This document shows positions 54,001 through 62,028 of a DNA stretch of 64,000 nt, piece after piece. A model generated the notes under the pieces. The model saw only the letters and a list, made by a program, of their open reading frames with translations, was not told the DNA's origin and made no database searches. This DNA comes from Flavobacterium sp. ov086 (GTDB lineage Bacteria > Bacteroidota > Bacteroidia > Flavobacteriales > Flavobacteriaceae): contig NZ_FZNL01000013.1 of assembly GCF_900187965.1 (NCBI RefSeq), forward strand, positions 1 through 64,000. Reading direction: 5' to 3'. The position numbers and the translations under genes are program-made. The stretch's first letter is position 1. Each line of letters opens with the position of its first letter.

Positions 54001-54021
54001 GTTTTTTAGGTTTGGTTTCAT
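51013..54021 (-). CDS. GH123-type glycoside hydrolase-domain protein (formerly DUF6067)
   Basis: An exported enzyme of 1002 aa. Signal peptide ends near residue 28 (SIPLAAQQ). Residues about 30-160 and 190-330 are beta-rich (for example KGEYLAFQLGVYALQDLGNV and VPQTVAAGNYTGKATV), and residues about 620-930 look like a TIM barrel with IDGIYLDDVAFDR near residue 770 as probable active-site strand end. I recall this architecture as DUF6067/GH123 N-terminal type; GH123 enzymes are beta-N-acetylgalactosaminidases using a neighbouring acid pair. The DD in YLDDVA would fit such a role. Substrate is inferred, not proven. Gap to the cytochrome gene upstream is 42 bases. Confidence 0.72.
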   Translation of the reverse strand: MKPNLKNRQILSRILILCLCIFSIPLAAQQIKYTDGNDSWNPNLLGNHRVVVEFTGKDNVAKTTIEWRRRDEKPELKRIIVQDASGKEIQNIKTADINREKGTIYFEPLSGKGIYYVYYMPYIDEGDANYPKGVYAKPEDKADAQWLGKIKSNLADNCTVKEIQSVNAFNSFYPMEVIATAAETNDIVAKNSGSSFLVFPEDRLYSIRMRNDLPQRWIQKGVQSTFADTALKGEYLAFQLGVYALQDLGNVKVTFSNLISTNGALIEAKDISCINTDGVRYDGSPFTANVSVLKGKVQAMWCGIDVPQTVAAGNYTGKATVTADGKSTVINLQIKVTDEVTKNGGIDSPEKMTRLKWLNSTLAQENTVIAPYTPLVVKDSEISLLGRKLVLGSNGFPSQVQTYFTPEMTSVGTKANDILSAPLAFHFVDASGKESLQWKNTGIKFLKKEAGTVSWESVSTSQSVQMDVNASIEFDGFLHYTVKITALEDVTFNDINFQLPFQPTSAKYMMGLGQKGGDRPATFDWKWDVAHKNQDGAWIGNVNSGLQFSLRDEKYSRPLNTNFYLQKPLLLPTSWGNESKGGITIASNPKSVLVNAYSGARSMKKGDVLYYNFNLLITPFHKIDTDFQWNTKFYHKYSPIDTIAKTGATVINIHHANAINPYINYPFIEFKKMKSYIDEAHEKGLKVKIYNTVREVSNKAYETFALRSLGHEIYSPGKGGGFSWLQEHVGDDYIAAWFVPEIKDAAIVNSGMNRWHNYYVEGMNWLTQNVGIDGIYLDDVAFDRITMKRVKRVLTKDGHPGIIDLHSANQYNKSDGFNNSANLYMEHFPYINKLWFGEYFDYEKNQPDFFLTEVSGIPFGLMGEMLQDGGNPWRGMVFGMTNRMPWSHNADPRPIWKLWDTFGIKGSEMIGYWSENCPVKTNNDKVLATVYKKNGSTLISIASWADSDVKVKLTIDWKKLGINPAKATITAPEVANFQPAQTFTAKDELPVTKGKGWLLIVK

Positions 54022-54063
54022 TGTTTTATTGTTCAGGTTTAAAAAGTATGCGTAGTTAATAAG

Positions 54064-55053
54064 TTAGTAAACGGCTTTCCATCCATTCTTTTTCCAGTAG
54101 GCAATGATGGGTTTGTAAGGGCCATATTTATGTTGTTCTTCTGTAAAGTTATCCTGAAAAGGACTATGTGAATAATCGATTGGTTTGCCCATTTTGTTAG
54201 GATAATCAAATGTTTTTGGGTTTGGTCTTTCGTGTATTGCATCATCATTTACAAATGCGGCAATATCAAGTGCCTGCATATCTGTAAGGTAAGGTTTTCC
54301 TAAAGTTACTTTGTCATACGGCATATTGCTTTTTAGCCATTGCGCTTGTTTGATAACTCTGTGCATGCTTGAACCCGGCTGATATCCATATTCTCCCCAA
54401 AGCGGAGGGTAAGTATAACCAGATTTATCAGCATTGTAAACTCCTTCGCCATTATTTCCGTGGCAACGGGCACAATTTTCAACAAATAGCTCTTTTCCTC
54501 TTTCCGGACTTGCGGCTACATCTGGAAATTCTATTTCTAAGTTTTTAGCACCTTTAAAATCTCCGTCTTTAGGAACAAATTTACTGATCCATTTAAAGTA
54601 CGATAAAAAAGCCACCATTTCTTTACTGTCAAGCGGAAGTGGTTTTCCGGAATGAGGTCTCATAATGCAATTATTAACACGTTCAGCAAGTGTTAAAACT
54701 TTATTTTCACGTCCGCGATATTGCGGATAATTGTCATGTGAAGACATTAAATTGAAAGCATGAGGTTTTGTTCCGGCGTCCTGATGGCAATTGGTACAAT
54801 TCATTTTATTGCCTAAATATTTTCCTTTAATTCCGTTTGGACCAATATAATAAGCCGTTTTCATCATTAATTCTCTTCCATAACGAACGGATTCACCAAA
54901 TTGATCGTCCGGAATTTTAGACGTATCGATTGTAATGTACGAATCATCATCGGCAGTTTTTGATGCCAATGTTTGAGAATTTGAAGTATTGCAAGAATTG
55001 AAAACAACAATTGGCAATGCTGAAAATATACCAATAAGAATTATTTTTTTCAT
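54064..55053 (-). CDS. TsdA-like diheme c-type cytochrome, lipoprotein
   Basis: A 329-aa periplasmic electron-transfer protein, probably lipid-anchored (SCNTSNSQ, Cys near residue 21). Two heme-binding sites are present: CTNCH at residues 86-90 and CARCH at 194-198. The segment GKYLGNKMNCTNCHQDAG and the pattern NNCIMRPHSGKPLP, with Cys129 in the position of the unusual heme-ligating Cys, match thiosulfate dehydrogenase TsdA. A Met in KSNMPYDK is a likely heme-2 ligand. TsdA converts thiosulfate to tetrathionate or the reverse. In this locus its job is unknown; it lies next to the sulfotransferase gene. Presence in a susCD locus is odd. Confidence 0.75.
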   Translation of the reverse strand: MKKIILIGIFSALPIVVFNSCNTSNSQTLASKTADDDSYITIDTSKIPDDQFGESVRYGRELMMKTAYYIGPNGIKGKYLGNKMNCTNCHQDAGTKPHAFNLMSSHDNYPQYRGRENKVLTLAERVNNCIMRPHSGKPLPLDSKEMVAFLSYFKWISKFVPKDGDFKGAKNLEIEFPDVAASPERGKELFVENCARCHGNNGEGVYNADKSGYTYPPLWGEYGYQPGSSMHRVIKQAQWLKSNMPYDKVTLGKPYLTDMQALDIAAFVNDDAIHERPNPKTFDYPNKMGKPIDYSHSPFQDNFTEEQHKYGPYKPIIAYWKKNGWKAVY

Positions 55054-55082
55054 GTTGTAAAATTTTTAATCTATATCATTAA

Positions 55083-55157
55083 CCTAACAGGTTTTTAAAA
55101 CCTGTTAGGTTTTTCTGTTGTCTATTTATACCTAACAGGTTTTAAAAACCTGTTAGG
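55083..55157. repeat. Two tandem CCTAACAGG hairpins
   Basis: 55083-55109 and 55131-55157 are nearly identical palindromes: CCTAACAGG pairs with CCTGTTAGG around AT. They are separated by 21 bases and lie between the sulfotransferase and cytochrome genes. A variant with CCCGACAGG arms is at 5290. Confidence 0.85.
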
Positions 55158-55164
55158 AGAAAAA

Positions 55165-56577
55165 TTAATTGAGAAGAAAAGGTTTTAGGTTCTCTTCTGG
55201 AATAAATTGTACGCGATAAGGAGGTATCTCAGACTCTAAAGCCCAAAGTAAAACTCCTTTTTTATTGGTTAAAACCGTGATGTGTCTTTTTGAACAACAA
55301 ACCAATATGGCATCTTTGTCAATCATATAAGCACTTCCCATTCGGTCATTGTAAATATCTTTTGGAAGGTTTATATGGAAATCCAGTTTTGCAGATTTTA
55401 CTTTTTCATCTACTTTAAGAGCATAAACTGAGGATTGTTTTTTGTCTACACCATTATCAAAAAACATCAAACTTCCTTCGGCATTTATGTGTGCGGCATG
55501 AGCTTGTGAAAAATTACTATCGGTAGACATTTTCAGGTTTCCGCCTTTTCCTAATTTCCAGATTACTTTTCCGGTTTTTGAATCAACTTTCCAAATCTGA
55601 CCGTTATTGTAGAATGAAATCAAAAAGTTTCCATCTTTATCATAATTCAGACTGTTGGCGTGCATCCAGTCTTTTTTGGTTTTTAATAATGCTTTGTCTT
55701 TCATTGGATCCAAGTCATCAAAAACGCTCCATTTCCAGATTTGTTTTCCTTTTTTATCCAAAATAAGAATTCCGTCACCGTTGATCGTGTCTTTTTGTTT
55801 TCCACCAATTTTAGTTAAATCGGTTATTCTGGCATCAACAAATAAAGTCACAATTTCGTTAGCCGATTTTTTAATGATTTCGTGATGAATCACTTGTTTA
55901 AAATCGCCTTGTCCTTTTTTAATGTGTGTTAAAGTATCGCCTTGTAAGTTGATTTCCAGAATCTCACTTCCGTAACTTGTTGGTTCATCATTTTTTCCTA
56001 AAATAGAAAGTATCGTTTGCTCTTTGGTAAAATGAGTCACTTTAAATCCTGTTCCTTCAACGGTATGATACCATCTTAAATTTCCTTTATAATCAACAAT
56101 ATAGGCAACTCCCGGTGTTTCTCTTTTTGCCAAAAGCATAAAACCACTTTTGAAGTTTTTAGGTAAAAGTTCCGGTTTTGGGCAATTTGCCTTGAATTGT
56201 TTTTGCAGCCATTCTGGTAATCTTCTTGATTTGAAAGTATAAAGTTTACTTGTGTTTTTGTTTTCTCCCTGAATTGTAATCAACTGAAAACTATAGTCAG
56301 TTTCTGGAGTAATATTACAAAGTATTAAGGAATGTTTGAGACCATTTTTTGAAACGGGAGATGTTATTTTGCTTTTTATTCCTTTTTTATCAGACCAATA
56401 TTCTGCATATACCTGAGCATCGTCCTTCGTAGTAACATCGATCTGAATCTTCAATTCGTTGTTGCTATGAGTCCCAATGTTGATATTTGAGATAATATTA
56501 CCCTGATTTTGAGAACAGCTTGCCATTGCAAGAAGTGCCAAAACAAAACTCCATTTTAATACTAATTTTTTGATCAT
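55165..56577 (-). CDS. Aryl-sulfate sulfotransferase family lipoprotein (ASST)
   Basis: A 470-aa lipoprotein of the ASST family, which move sulfate from a phenolic ester donor to a phenolic acceptor without PAPS. Lipobox Cys at residue 21 (LAMASCSQ). After a small beta domain (residues 30-120) comes a six-bladed propeller with the family histidines: HH at 231-232, H306 in WMHANSL, and the HAAH pair at 360-363 (catalytic His in E. coli ASST is His436 by known numbering, equivalent to one of these). The propeller repeats (ILILDKKGKQIWKW, IWKVDSKTGKVIWKL) are clear. It is separated from susD by a strong hairpin and from the cytochrome gene by two hairpins. Substrate unknown. Confidence 0.85.
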   Translation of the reverse strand: MIKKLVLKWSFVLALLAMASCSQNQGNIISNINIGTHSNNELKIQIDVTTKDDAQVYAEYWSDKKGIKSKITSPVSKNGLKHSLILCNITPETDYSFQLITIQGENKNTSKLYTFKSRRLPEWLQKQFKANCPKPELLPKNFKSGFMLLAKRETPGVAYIVDYKGNLRWYHTVEGTGFKVTHFTKEQTILSILGKNDEPTSYGSEILEINLQGDTLTHIKKGQGDFKQVIHHEIIKKSANEIVTLFVDARITDLTKIGGKQKDTINGDGILILDKKGKQIWKWSVFDDLDPMKDKALLKTKKDWMHANSLNYDKDGNFLISFYNNGQIWKVDSKTGKVIWKLGKGGNLKMSTDSNFSQAHAAHINAEGSLMFFDNGVDKKQSSVYALKVDEKVKSAKLDFHINLPKDIYNDRMGSAYMIDKDAILVCCSKRHITVLTNKKGVLLWALESEIPPYRVQFIPEENLKPFLLN

Positions 56578-56620
56578 CTGAAAGGTTTCTTTAGTGAAAC
56601 AGAAAAGTACTTATTTTGTT

Positions 56621-56667
56621 TAAAAAATCAAGAATAGACAGACCATTTTAACTGTCTATTCTTGATT
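56621..56667 (-). terminator. Terminator or attenuator after susD
   Basis: AATCAAGAATAGACAG pairs perfectly (16 bp) with CTGTCTATTCTTGATT around a 10-base loop and is followed on the minus strand by a T-run. It starts 11 bases after the susD stop codon. It can reduce expression of the downstream genes relative to susCD. Confidence 0.85.
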
Positions 56668-56677
56668 AAAATTTTAC

Positions 56678-58189
56678 TTATTGTCTGTCGGCATTGCTTA
56701 AATTAGGGTTAAGATCAACCTGACTTTGTGGATAAGTATAATATTTATTTTGTGGCATTTTAACTAATGCTGCTTCACCAACTCTTAGATGATAGGCATT
56801 TACAAGAACATCATATTTGTTCATTCTGATTAAATCTGCACGGCGTTTTCCTTCGTAGAAAAGTTCCCATCCTCTTTCTTGCAAAATAGCATCTCTCAGC
56901 GAACTCTGATTGTAATCGCCTAAAATCAATTGTTTGGCATGTGATCTTGCTTTAACCTGATTGATAAGGCCAATAGCTTCAGTTGTTGGACCGCTAATTT
57001 CGTTTAAGGCTTCAGCTCTGCTTAATAATACATCAGCATAACGAAGAATGTTCACACTATGTCCATCATAATAAGTTGTAGTTTCATCATCAGCATATTT
57101 TCTGGTTGATACATCCGGCATATACAATTGTCCTGCTGGTGGTTCTGCGCCTAATGTTGGAGCTTGTTTGTGTAGTAAACCATCTGAACCCATAAATTCC
57201 GGAAAGAAACATTGTTTACGATCATCTTCGTTACCAAAAGTGTTGTAAAAATCCCAGTTCACCGTATAATATTGCCATCTGTTTTGAACAACGGGATGAT
57301 CAGTTGGTCCAAAGTGGTTCAGTAATTCCGTTCCGTTTGTGTTGGCATCACTTAATGAAGAGAAAATATTTTCGCTGCACCATTTGTTACTTTCTTTAAA
57401 TAGACCTAAGTAAGAAGGATAAAGGCTGTATTCTCCAAGATTCATTACTTGTTGTGTAAGCGTTGCTACTTTTTGCCAATCGTGGCTGCGTAGGTATAAT
57501 TTTGCTAATAAAGTAAGCGCTGCACCTTTTGTAGCACGACCAACATCATTAGATCCATAGATTATGTTTTCCTTATAATTAGCAGGTAAAACAAGAGCAA
57601 TTTCCGTAAGGTCTTTGATAATAAATTCATCAATTTTTTCGACAGATGTTGGCGCTGTTTGTTCCAGATATTTTGGATTTGCCACGTTATCTTCAGTCAT
57701 TAAAATAACCGGCCCCCAAGAATCTGTTAAATCCATATAAGAAGATGCTCTTAGAAATTTAGCCTCAGCAATAAACTGTGCTTTTTCAATTTCTGAGATT
57801 GAAGACATCCTTCCTATATAATAAATCGCAGTATTAGCATTTGCAATCAGTTTATACATGGCATTCCAGTCTTCCAGGAGTAAGCCATTTGCTGAATTCC
57901 ATGTTCCTAATGATAGTTGTCCCGGATCTCCACCAAATTGGCAATGACCTAAATCTGTTGCAATATCTGTTAGAGCAAAATGTCGGGTTGCCCAGTACGA
58001 AAAGTTATCTCCTACAGAAGGTCCTTTTAATCTGCCGTAAATAGAATTAACGGCGGCAATAGCATCTGATTTGGTTTGATACCCATTTGTAGTGTTCAAA
58101 CTGCTGTATACTTTAGGATCCAGGTCCTCGTTGCAGGAATATTGTAAACCTGCAGCAAGTAAAAGCAATAATATTGTATATTTTTTCAT
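56678..58189 (-). CDS. SusD/RagB-family nutrient-binding outer-membrane lipoprotein
   Basis: Captures glycan at the cell surface and hands it to its SusC partner. The 503-aa protein has a lipobox signal MKKYTILLLLLAAGLQYSC (Cys at residue 19) and the family features: an N-terminal helical segment DAIAAVNSIYGRLKG, FIAEAKFLRASSYMDLTDSWGPV (given in two parts here as FIAEAKFLRASSYMDL and DSWGPVIL) near residue 140, the RYADVLLSRAEALNE helix and the C-terminal ERGWELFYEGKRRADLIR motif. It starts 31 bases after the susC stop, as a classic pair. The ligand is not readable from sequence. Confidence 0.95.
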   Translation of the reverse strand: MKKYTILLLLLAAGLQYSCNEDLDPKVYSSLNTTNGYQTKSDAIAAVNSIYGRLKGPSVGDNFSYWATRHFALTDIATDLGHCQFGGDPGQLSLGTWNSANGLLLEDWNAMYKLIANANTAIYYIGRMSSISEIEKAQFIAEAKFLRASSYMDLTDSWGPVILMTEDNVANPKYLEQTAPTSVEKIDEFIIKDLTEIALVLPANYKENIIYGSNDVGRATKGAALTLLAKLYLRSHDWQKVATLTQQVMNLGEYSLYPSYLGLFKESNKWCSENIFSSLSDANTNGTELLNHFGPTDHPVVQNRWQYYTVNWDFYNTFGNEDDRKQCFFPEFMGSDGLLHKQAPTLGAEPPAGQLYMPDVSTRKYADDETTTYYDGHSVNILRYADVLLSRAEALNEISGPTTEAIGLINQVKARSHAKQLILGDYNQSSLRDAILQERGWELFYEGKRRADLIRMNKYDVLVNAYHLRVGEAALVKMPQNKYYTYPQSQVDLNPNLSNADRQ

Positions 58190-58220
58190 TGTGATGAATT
58201 TAATGTTATTGAAAAAGCTA

Positions 58221-61200
58221 TTAATGAATTGCTATTTTGATTCCTAATATAAATGTTCTCGAAGCCGGGAAAGAGTTAAAATCAATTCCTCCACCAAGAT
58301 TTTGTGCTCTGGCACTACCTACGTGTCCATTTATTTCAGGATCATTTCCGGAATAATTTGTAATTGTCAATAAATTTTGGCCTATAGCATATAATCTTAT
58401 GTTATCAATGAATTTTGTTGGTTTTAAGATGCTTTCCGGAATAGAATATCCGATAGATAAGTTTTTCAGACGCAAATAAGATGCATCCTCAACAAATCTT
58501 GAATTTACATAACTTCCGTAGGTACTTTTGTAGTAACCGTCTCTCGGAATATCTGTGTTTTCATTTGTTCCGGCAACCCAGCGATTCAAAGCATCTGTAC
58601 TGGTGCTTGATTCTCCAACCATTTTAGTCATATTGTAAACAGAGTAATCTAGAGCACCTTGGAAAAAGATATTCACATCAAAATTCCCGAATCTAAAATC
58701 ATTATTAAAACCAACAATGTAATGTGGAGTTGAATTTCCTAAATAAGTTCTGTCTGCTGCTGTAATTAATCCATCACCATCTAAATCCTCATATTTAGGA
58801 TCTCCAGGTTTAGATAATGGCTGTGGAGCATAAACTTCTCCCGTTTTTACTACTCCGGCATATTTAAATCCGTATAATAATCCCATTTCTTTTCCTGGTT
58901 CCAATCTTGTAAATTCACGACCAGAAACGGTGCCGCTTGGGTTAGAAGTATTAACACTGATTATTTTAACATTGTCTGCAAGTGAAACAACCTCTTGTTT
59001 ATTGTACGCAACGTTTAAGGAGGTTCTCCAGTAGAATTTATCATTTTTGAAATTTTCACTGCTTATACCCAATTCAATTCCTTTATTATCAACTGTACCC
59101 GAGTTAAGTGTTTGAGTATTGAATCCCCACCATCCTCCAATAGGCACATCCAAAAGAGCATCTGTAGTTCTCTTTTTGTAAACATCAATTGTAGCAGTAA
59201 GTCTGTCGTTAAAGAACCCCATATCTAAACCAATGTTGGTTTGAGCTTGTTGTTCCCATTTTAAATCAGGATTCGATAAATTTTTTGGTTCATTACCGCC
59301 TACAAAAGAGCCATCACCAATAGTGACATTCCAAGGAGCAAGATTAGCGTAGTATAAATAATCTAATATTCCATCACTTCCTGTAACACCATAACTTACT
59401 CTTAGTTTTAGTTCTGAAAGAGCCTCTAAATTTTGCATAAACGCCTCTTTTGAGATTCTCCATGCAACAGCTCCTGAAGGGAATTGACCGTATCTGTTAT
59501 TTGGACCAAAACGAGAAGATCCATCTAATCTATAGGTAAAGGAAGCTAGATATCTGTCATCAAAAGAATAACTTAACCTTCCAAAATAGGAGCCCAGTTT
59601 TGTTTCTTGTTTTTGAGTTTCAGGTTTTAGATAAACAGAAGCACTTTCAAGATTGTAATAAGTTAATACATCATTCGCAAAACCAGATCCCGAAGCTTTC
59701 ATTCTTTCATAGGTATCTTTTTGATTTGATGTTCCAAGCATTGCTGTGAAAGAATTTCTCTCTTTTATATTAAATTTATAGGTTAAATATTGTTCTGTAG
59801 TCCATCTAAAATAAGTTTTGTTTTCTTCAGATCCTGTACCGTTTAACGCAGCACCGGCAACAAGAGTTCGTGGTGTATATTTACCCTCAATGTTTTCCTG
59901 CCATTCAGCACCAGCTCCAAAGTGGTAGGTTAAACCTTTGATGATTTCATAATCCATAAACATATTTCCGTTTACAAGGCGGTTAATGATATGATCTGTT
60001 GGTTCTAATAAAAGAGCCAAAGCATTATCTTTTCCTTGATACTTGTAGTAAGAACCGTCGGCATTGTAAATTGGGATTGCCGGAGGAGCAGTTTGGATAG
60101 AAAACATTGGTGATAATATATTGTCACCAAAATCACTATTATTTCCATCGCTCGCAGCACCATAAACATTGGTTCCTACGGTTACTTTGTCAGTAAATTT
60201 TTTCTCAGCTCCAATACGTACAGTATATCTTTTGAAATCAGTATTTTCTATTGCTCCGGTTTGTTTTAGATAATTTCCGGATAAGAAAAATTTGGATGTT
60301 TTATCGCTTCCGCTAAAAGTAAGCGTTCTGTTTAATACTTCACCCGGACGAGTAGCAGCCTCAAACCAATTGGTATTGGCAATAGGAAAACTCGCTGGAA
60401 AAACTGCCGGTCTGCCGTTTTCAGCAGCAATTGCATTTTGAATAGAAGCGTATTGTTGTCCGTTTAATAAGGATGGCTCCTGAATAATGTTTTGAAAACC
60501 ATCTGAAATTTCGCCTTCAATCTGCATTTTACCAGATTTTCCTTTTTTGGTAGTAATCATGATAACTCCATTTCCACCACGTGAACCATAAATTGCCGTA
60601 GAAGCAGCATCTTTAAGGATTTGAATACTCTCGATATCATTTGGGCTAATAGATCCCCCTGTGCTGGTAATAAAACCATCGACTACATACAAAGGAGCAT
60701 TTGAACTCGTAATAGAGTTTCCTCCTCTAATTACGATAGTTGGACTAGTTCCAGGAGCGTAACTGTTTTGCTGTACCTGAACTCCGGACGCGCGTCCTTG
60801 TAAAGCTTGTCCAACATTCGAAACCGTTCCGCCTAAGTTCAAGTTGTCTTTTCCAACCGAAGCAACAGAACCCGTAAGGTCTTTTTTCTTCGCTTTTCCG
60901 TATCCAATTACGATTTCCTCTAATTTTTGTCCTGCCTCTTTCATGACAATTTTTAAAGGTGCACTTCCTATTGTTATTTCCTGATCCTCCATACCAATAT
61001 AAGTTACAATAAGTTTGGTCGCATTATCAGGAACTGTAATTACAAAACTTCCGTCAACATCAGTTTGAATACCTTTAGAGGTTCCTTTCACAACTACGTT
61101 TGCACCAGGTAATGGAAGTCCGTTTTGATCTGTTACTTTACCTTTTACCGTTTTTTCAAAAAACACAGCTACATTGTTTCTAGTTGATGTATGTATTGAT

Positions 61201-61319
61201 GAAGCTGTAGTAGCCTGAAACGTTAAAGCTAATAAGGAAAGAATCGTGAGTTTGATTTCTTTATTGGATACATTCTTAATCCGAAAATCCCTTGGCTTTT
61301 TTTGGGTTAATAATTTCAT
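58221..61319 (-). CDS. SusC/RagA-family TonB-linked outer-membrane transporter
   Basis: An outer-membrane beta-barrel of 1032 aa that imports glycan fragments or glycopeptides with energy from TonB. After the signal region (residues about 25-41), a carboxypeptidase-regulatory-like domain (residues about 57-130: GKVTDQNGLPLPGANVVVKG) is followed by the plug (GYGKAKKKDLTGSVASV from about residue 139, then SNAPLYVVDGF and GVIMITTKKG) and a barrel of about 22 strands ending in SRTFILGIKIAIH, the usual aromatic C-terminus pattern. No sigma/anti-sigma STN domain is present, so control is not of the FecR type. It is transcribed from the operator-bearing promoter at 61564-61647. Confidence 0.96.
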   Translation of the reverse strand: MKLLTQKKPRDFRIKNVSNKEIKLTILSLLALTFQATTASSIHTSTRNNVAVFFEKTVKGKVTDQNGLPLPGANVVVKGTSKGIQTDVDGSFVITVPDNATKLIVTYIGMEDQEITIGSAPLKIVMKEAGQKLEEIVIGYGKAKKKDLTGSVASVGKDNLNLGGTVSNVGQALQGRASGVQVQQNSYAPGTSPTIVIRGGNSITSSNAPLYVVDGFITSTGGSISPNDIESIQILKDAASTAIYGSRGGNGVIMITTKKGKSGKMQIEGEISDGFQNIIQEPSLLNGQQYASIQNAIAAENGRPAVFPASFPIANTNWFEAATRPGEVLNRTLTFSGSDKTSKFFLSGNYLKQTGAIENTDFKRYTVRIGAEKKFTDKVTVGTNVYGAASDGNNSDFGDNILSPMFSIQTAPPAIPIYNADGSYYKYQGKDNALALLLEPTDHIINRLVNGNMFMDYEIIKGLTYHFGAGAEWQENIEGKYTPRTLVAGAALNGTGSEENKTYFRWTTEQYLTYKFNIKERNSFTAMLGTSNQKDTYERMKASGSGFANDVLTYYNLESASVYLKPETQKQETKLGSYFGRLSYSFDDRYLASFTYRLDGSSRFGPNNRYGQFPSGAVAWRISKEAFMQNLEALSELKLRVSYGVTGSDGILDYLYYANLAPWNVTIGDGSFVGGNEPKNLSNPDLKWEQQAQTNIGLDMGFFNDRLTATIDVYKKRTTDALLDVPIGGWWGFNTQTLNSGTVDNKGIELGISSENFKNDKFYWRTSLNVAYNKQEVVSLADNVKIISVNTSNPSGTVSGREFTRLEPGKEMGLLYGFKYAGVVKTGEVYAPQPLSKPGDPKYEDLDGDGLITAADRTYLGNSTPHYIVGFNNDFRFGNFDVNIFFQGALDYSVYNMTKMVGESSTSTDALNRWVAGTNENTDIPRDGYYKSTYGSYVNSRFVEDASYLRLKNLSIGYSIPESILKPTKFIDNIRLYAIGQNLLTITNYSGNDPEINGHVGSARAQNLGGGIDFNSFPASRTFILGIKIAIH

Positions 61320-61563
61320 ACTAAAATTGGTTTTGGTTAATGATTAATTTGTTTTTTCTTGTTTGTAGGTTTTAGATTTCTTTTTTGATCGAAAATTTAT
61401 CGTCTCATTTTATTCGGTTTTAAATGGAATTATTTTCTTCTTAAAAACAGTCGCTCATTTTCGCTTTAATTGAAGGCTGTTTTGTCAACTTTTCTTCCAT
61501 TTTTGAGTGCCAAAAACGCTTAATTTTTTTCTTAATTAACTTAGTTTTAAGATTAATACTTGA
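61320..61563 (-). other. Long untranslated leader of the susC transcript
   Basis: About 240 bases between the predicted start of transcription and the susC start codon. AT-rich, with one weak hairpin (AAAACAG near 61444 pairing with CTGTTTT near 61477). No ORF with plausible coding was seen. Confidence 0.5.
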
Positions 61564-61647
61564 CGAAACTATAGATTATATTTTTATAAAACAAGAAAAA
61601 GCACAAAAAATGTGCTCGAACACACAAAATTTATGTTCTCGAGCACA
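61564..61647 (-). promoter_or_regulatory. Promoter with two LacI-type operators, susC unit
   Basis: On the minus strand: -33 TTG (61592-61594), 20-base spacer, -7 TAGTTTCG (61564-61571). Upstream, again after 16 bases, are TGTGCTCGAACACA (61611-61624) and TGTTCTCGAGCACA (61634-61647), centres 23 bp apart. All spacings equal those at 43086-43169. With a start near 61558 the operator centres fall near -60 and -83, which is typical of activation. The region from 61648 to 62028 holds no gene; a TACATTTT at 61964 is a possible -7 element for the plus-strand gene. Confidence 0.8.
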
Positions 61648-62028
61648 TAAAATTATGCAAAACGTTTTTTTTGACATAAAATGATGTGATTATTATAAAA
61701 TGTTTTGGAAATAAAAGCCCTTCTATATTTGAGGTTATTTTAGTTAAAATCTATATTTATATACATTATAAATATAGATTTTGTAAAATCTTATGAAATT
61801 CGTAATTACCAGATCTAATTTATAATAATTAAACAGGCTTTTCTTATGGATTTATTTAACAGAAAAAATGATTTTTACTGATTTTATTTTATTAAAAAAG
61901 AAGCTACTTTTTTTAAGAACTTTAAACTATATTAGTCCTTCTTAAAAATGTCAAAAATGGTACTACATTTTAGGGCTTTTTCAATTTTTAGGAAAACAAA
62001 AAATTAACAAAATTTAAGAGTTAAAATT

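Noticed and set aside
58221..61319. FecI/FecR-type sigma/anti-sigma control of susC
   Set aside because: SusC has no N-terminal STN signalling domain and no sigma or anti-sigma gene lies in the window.
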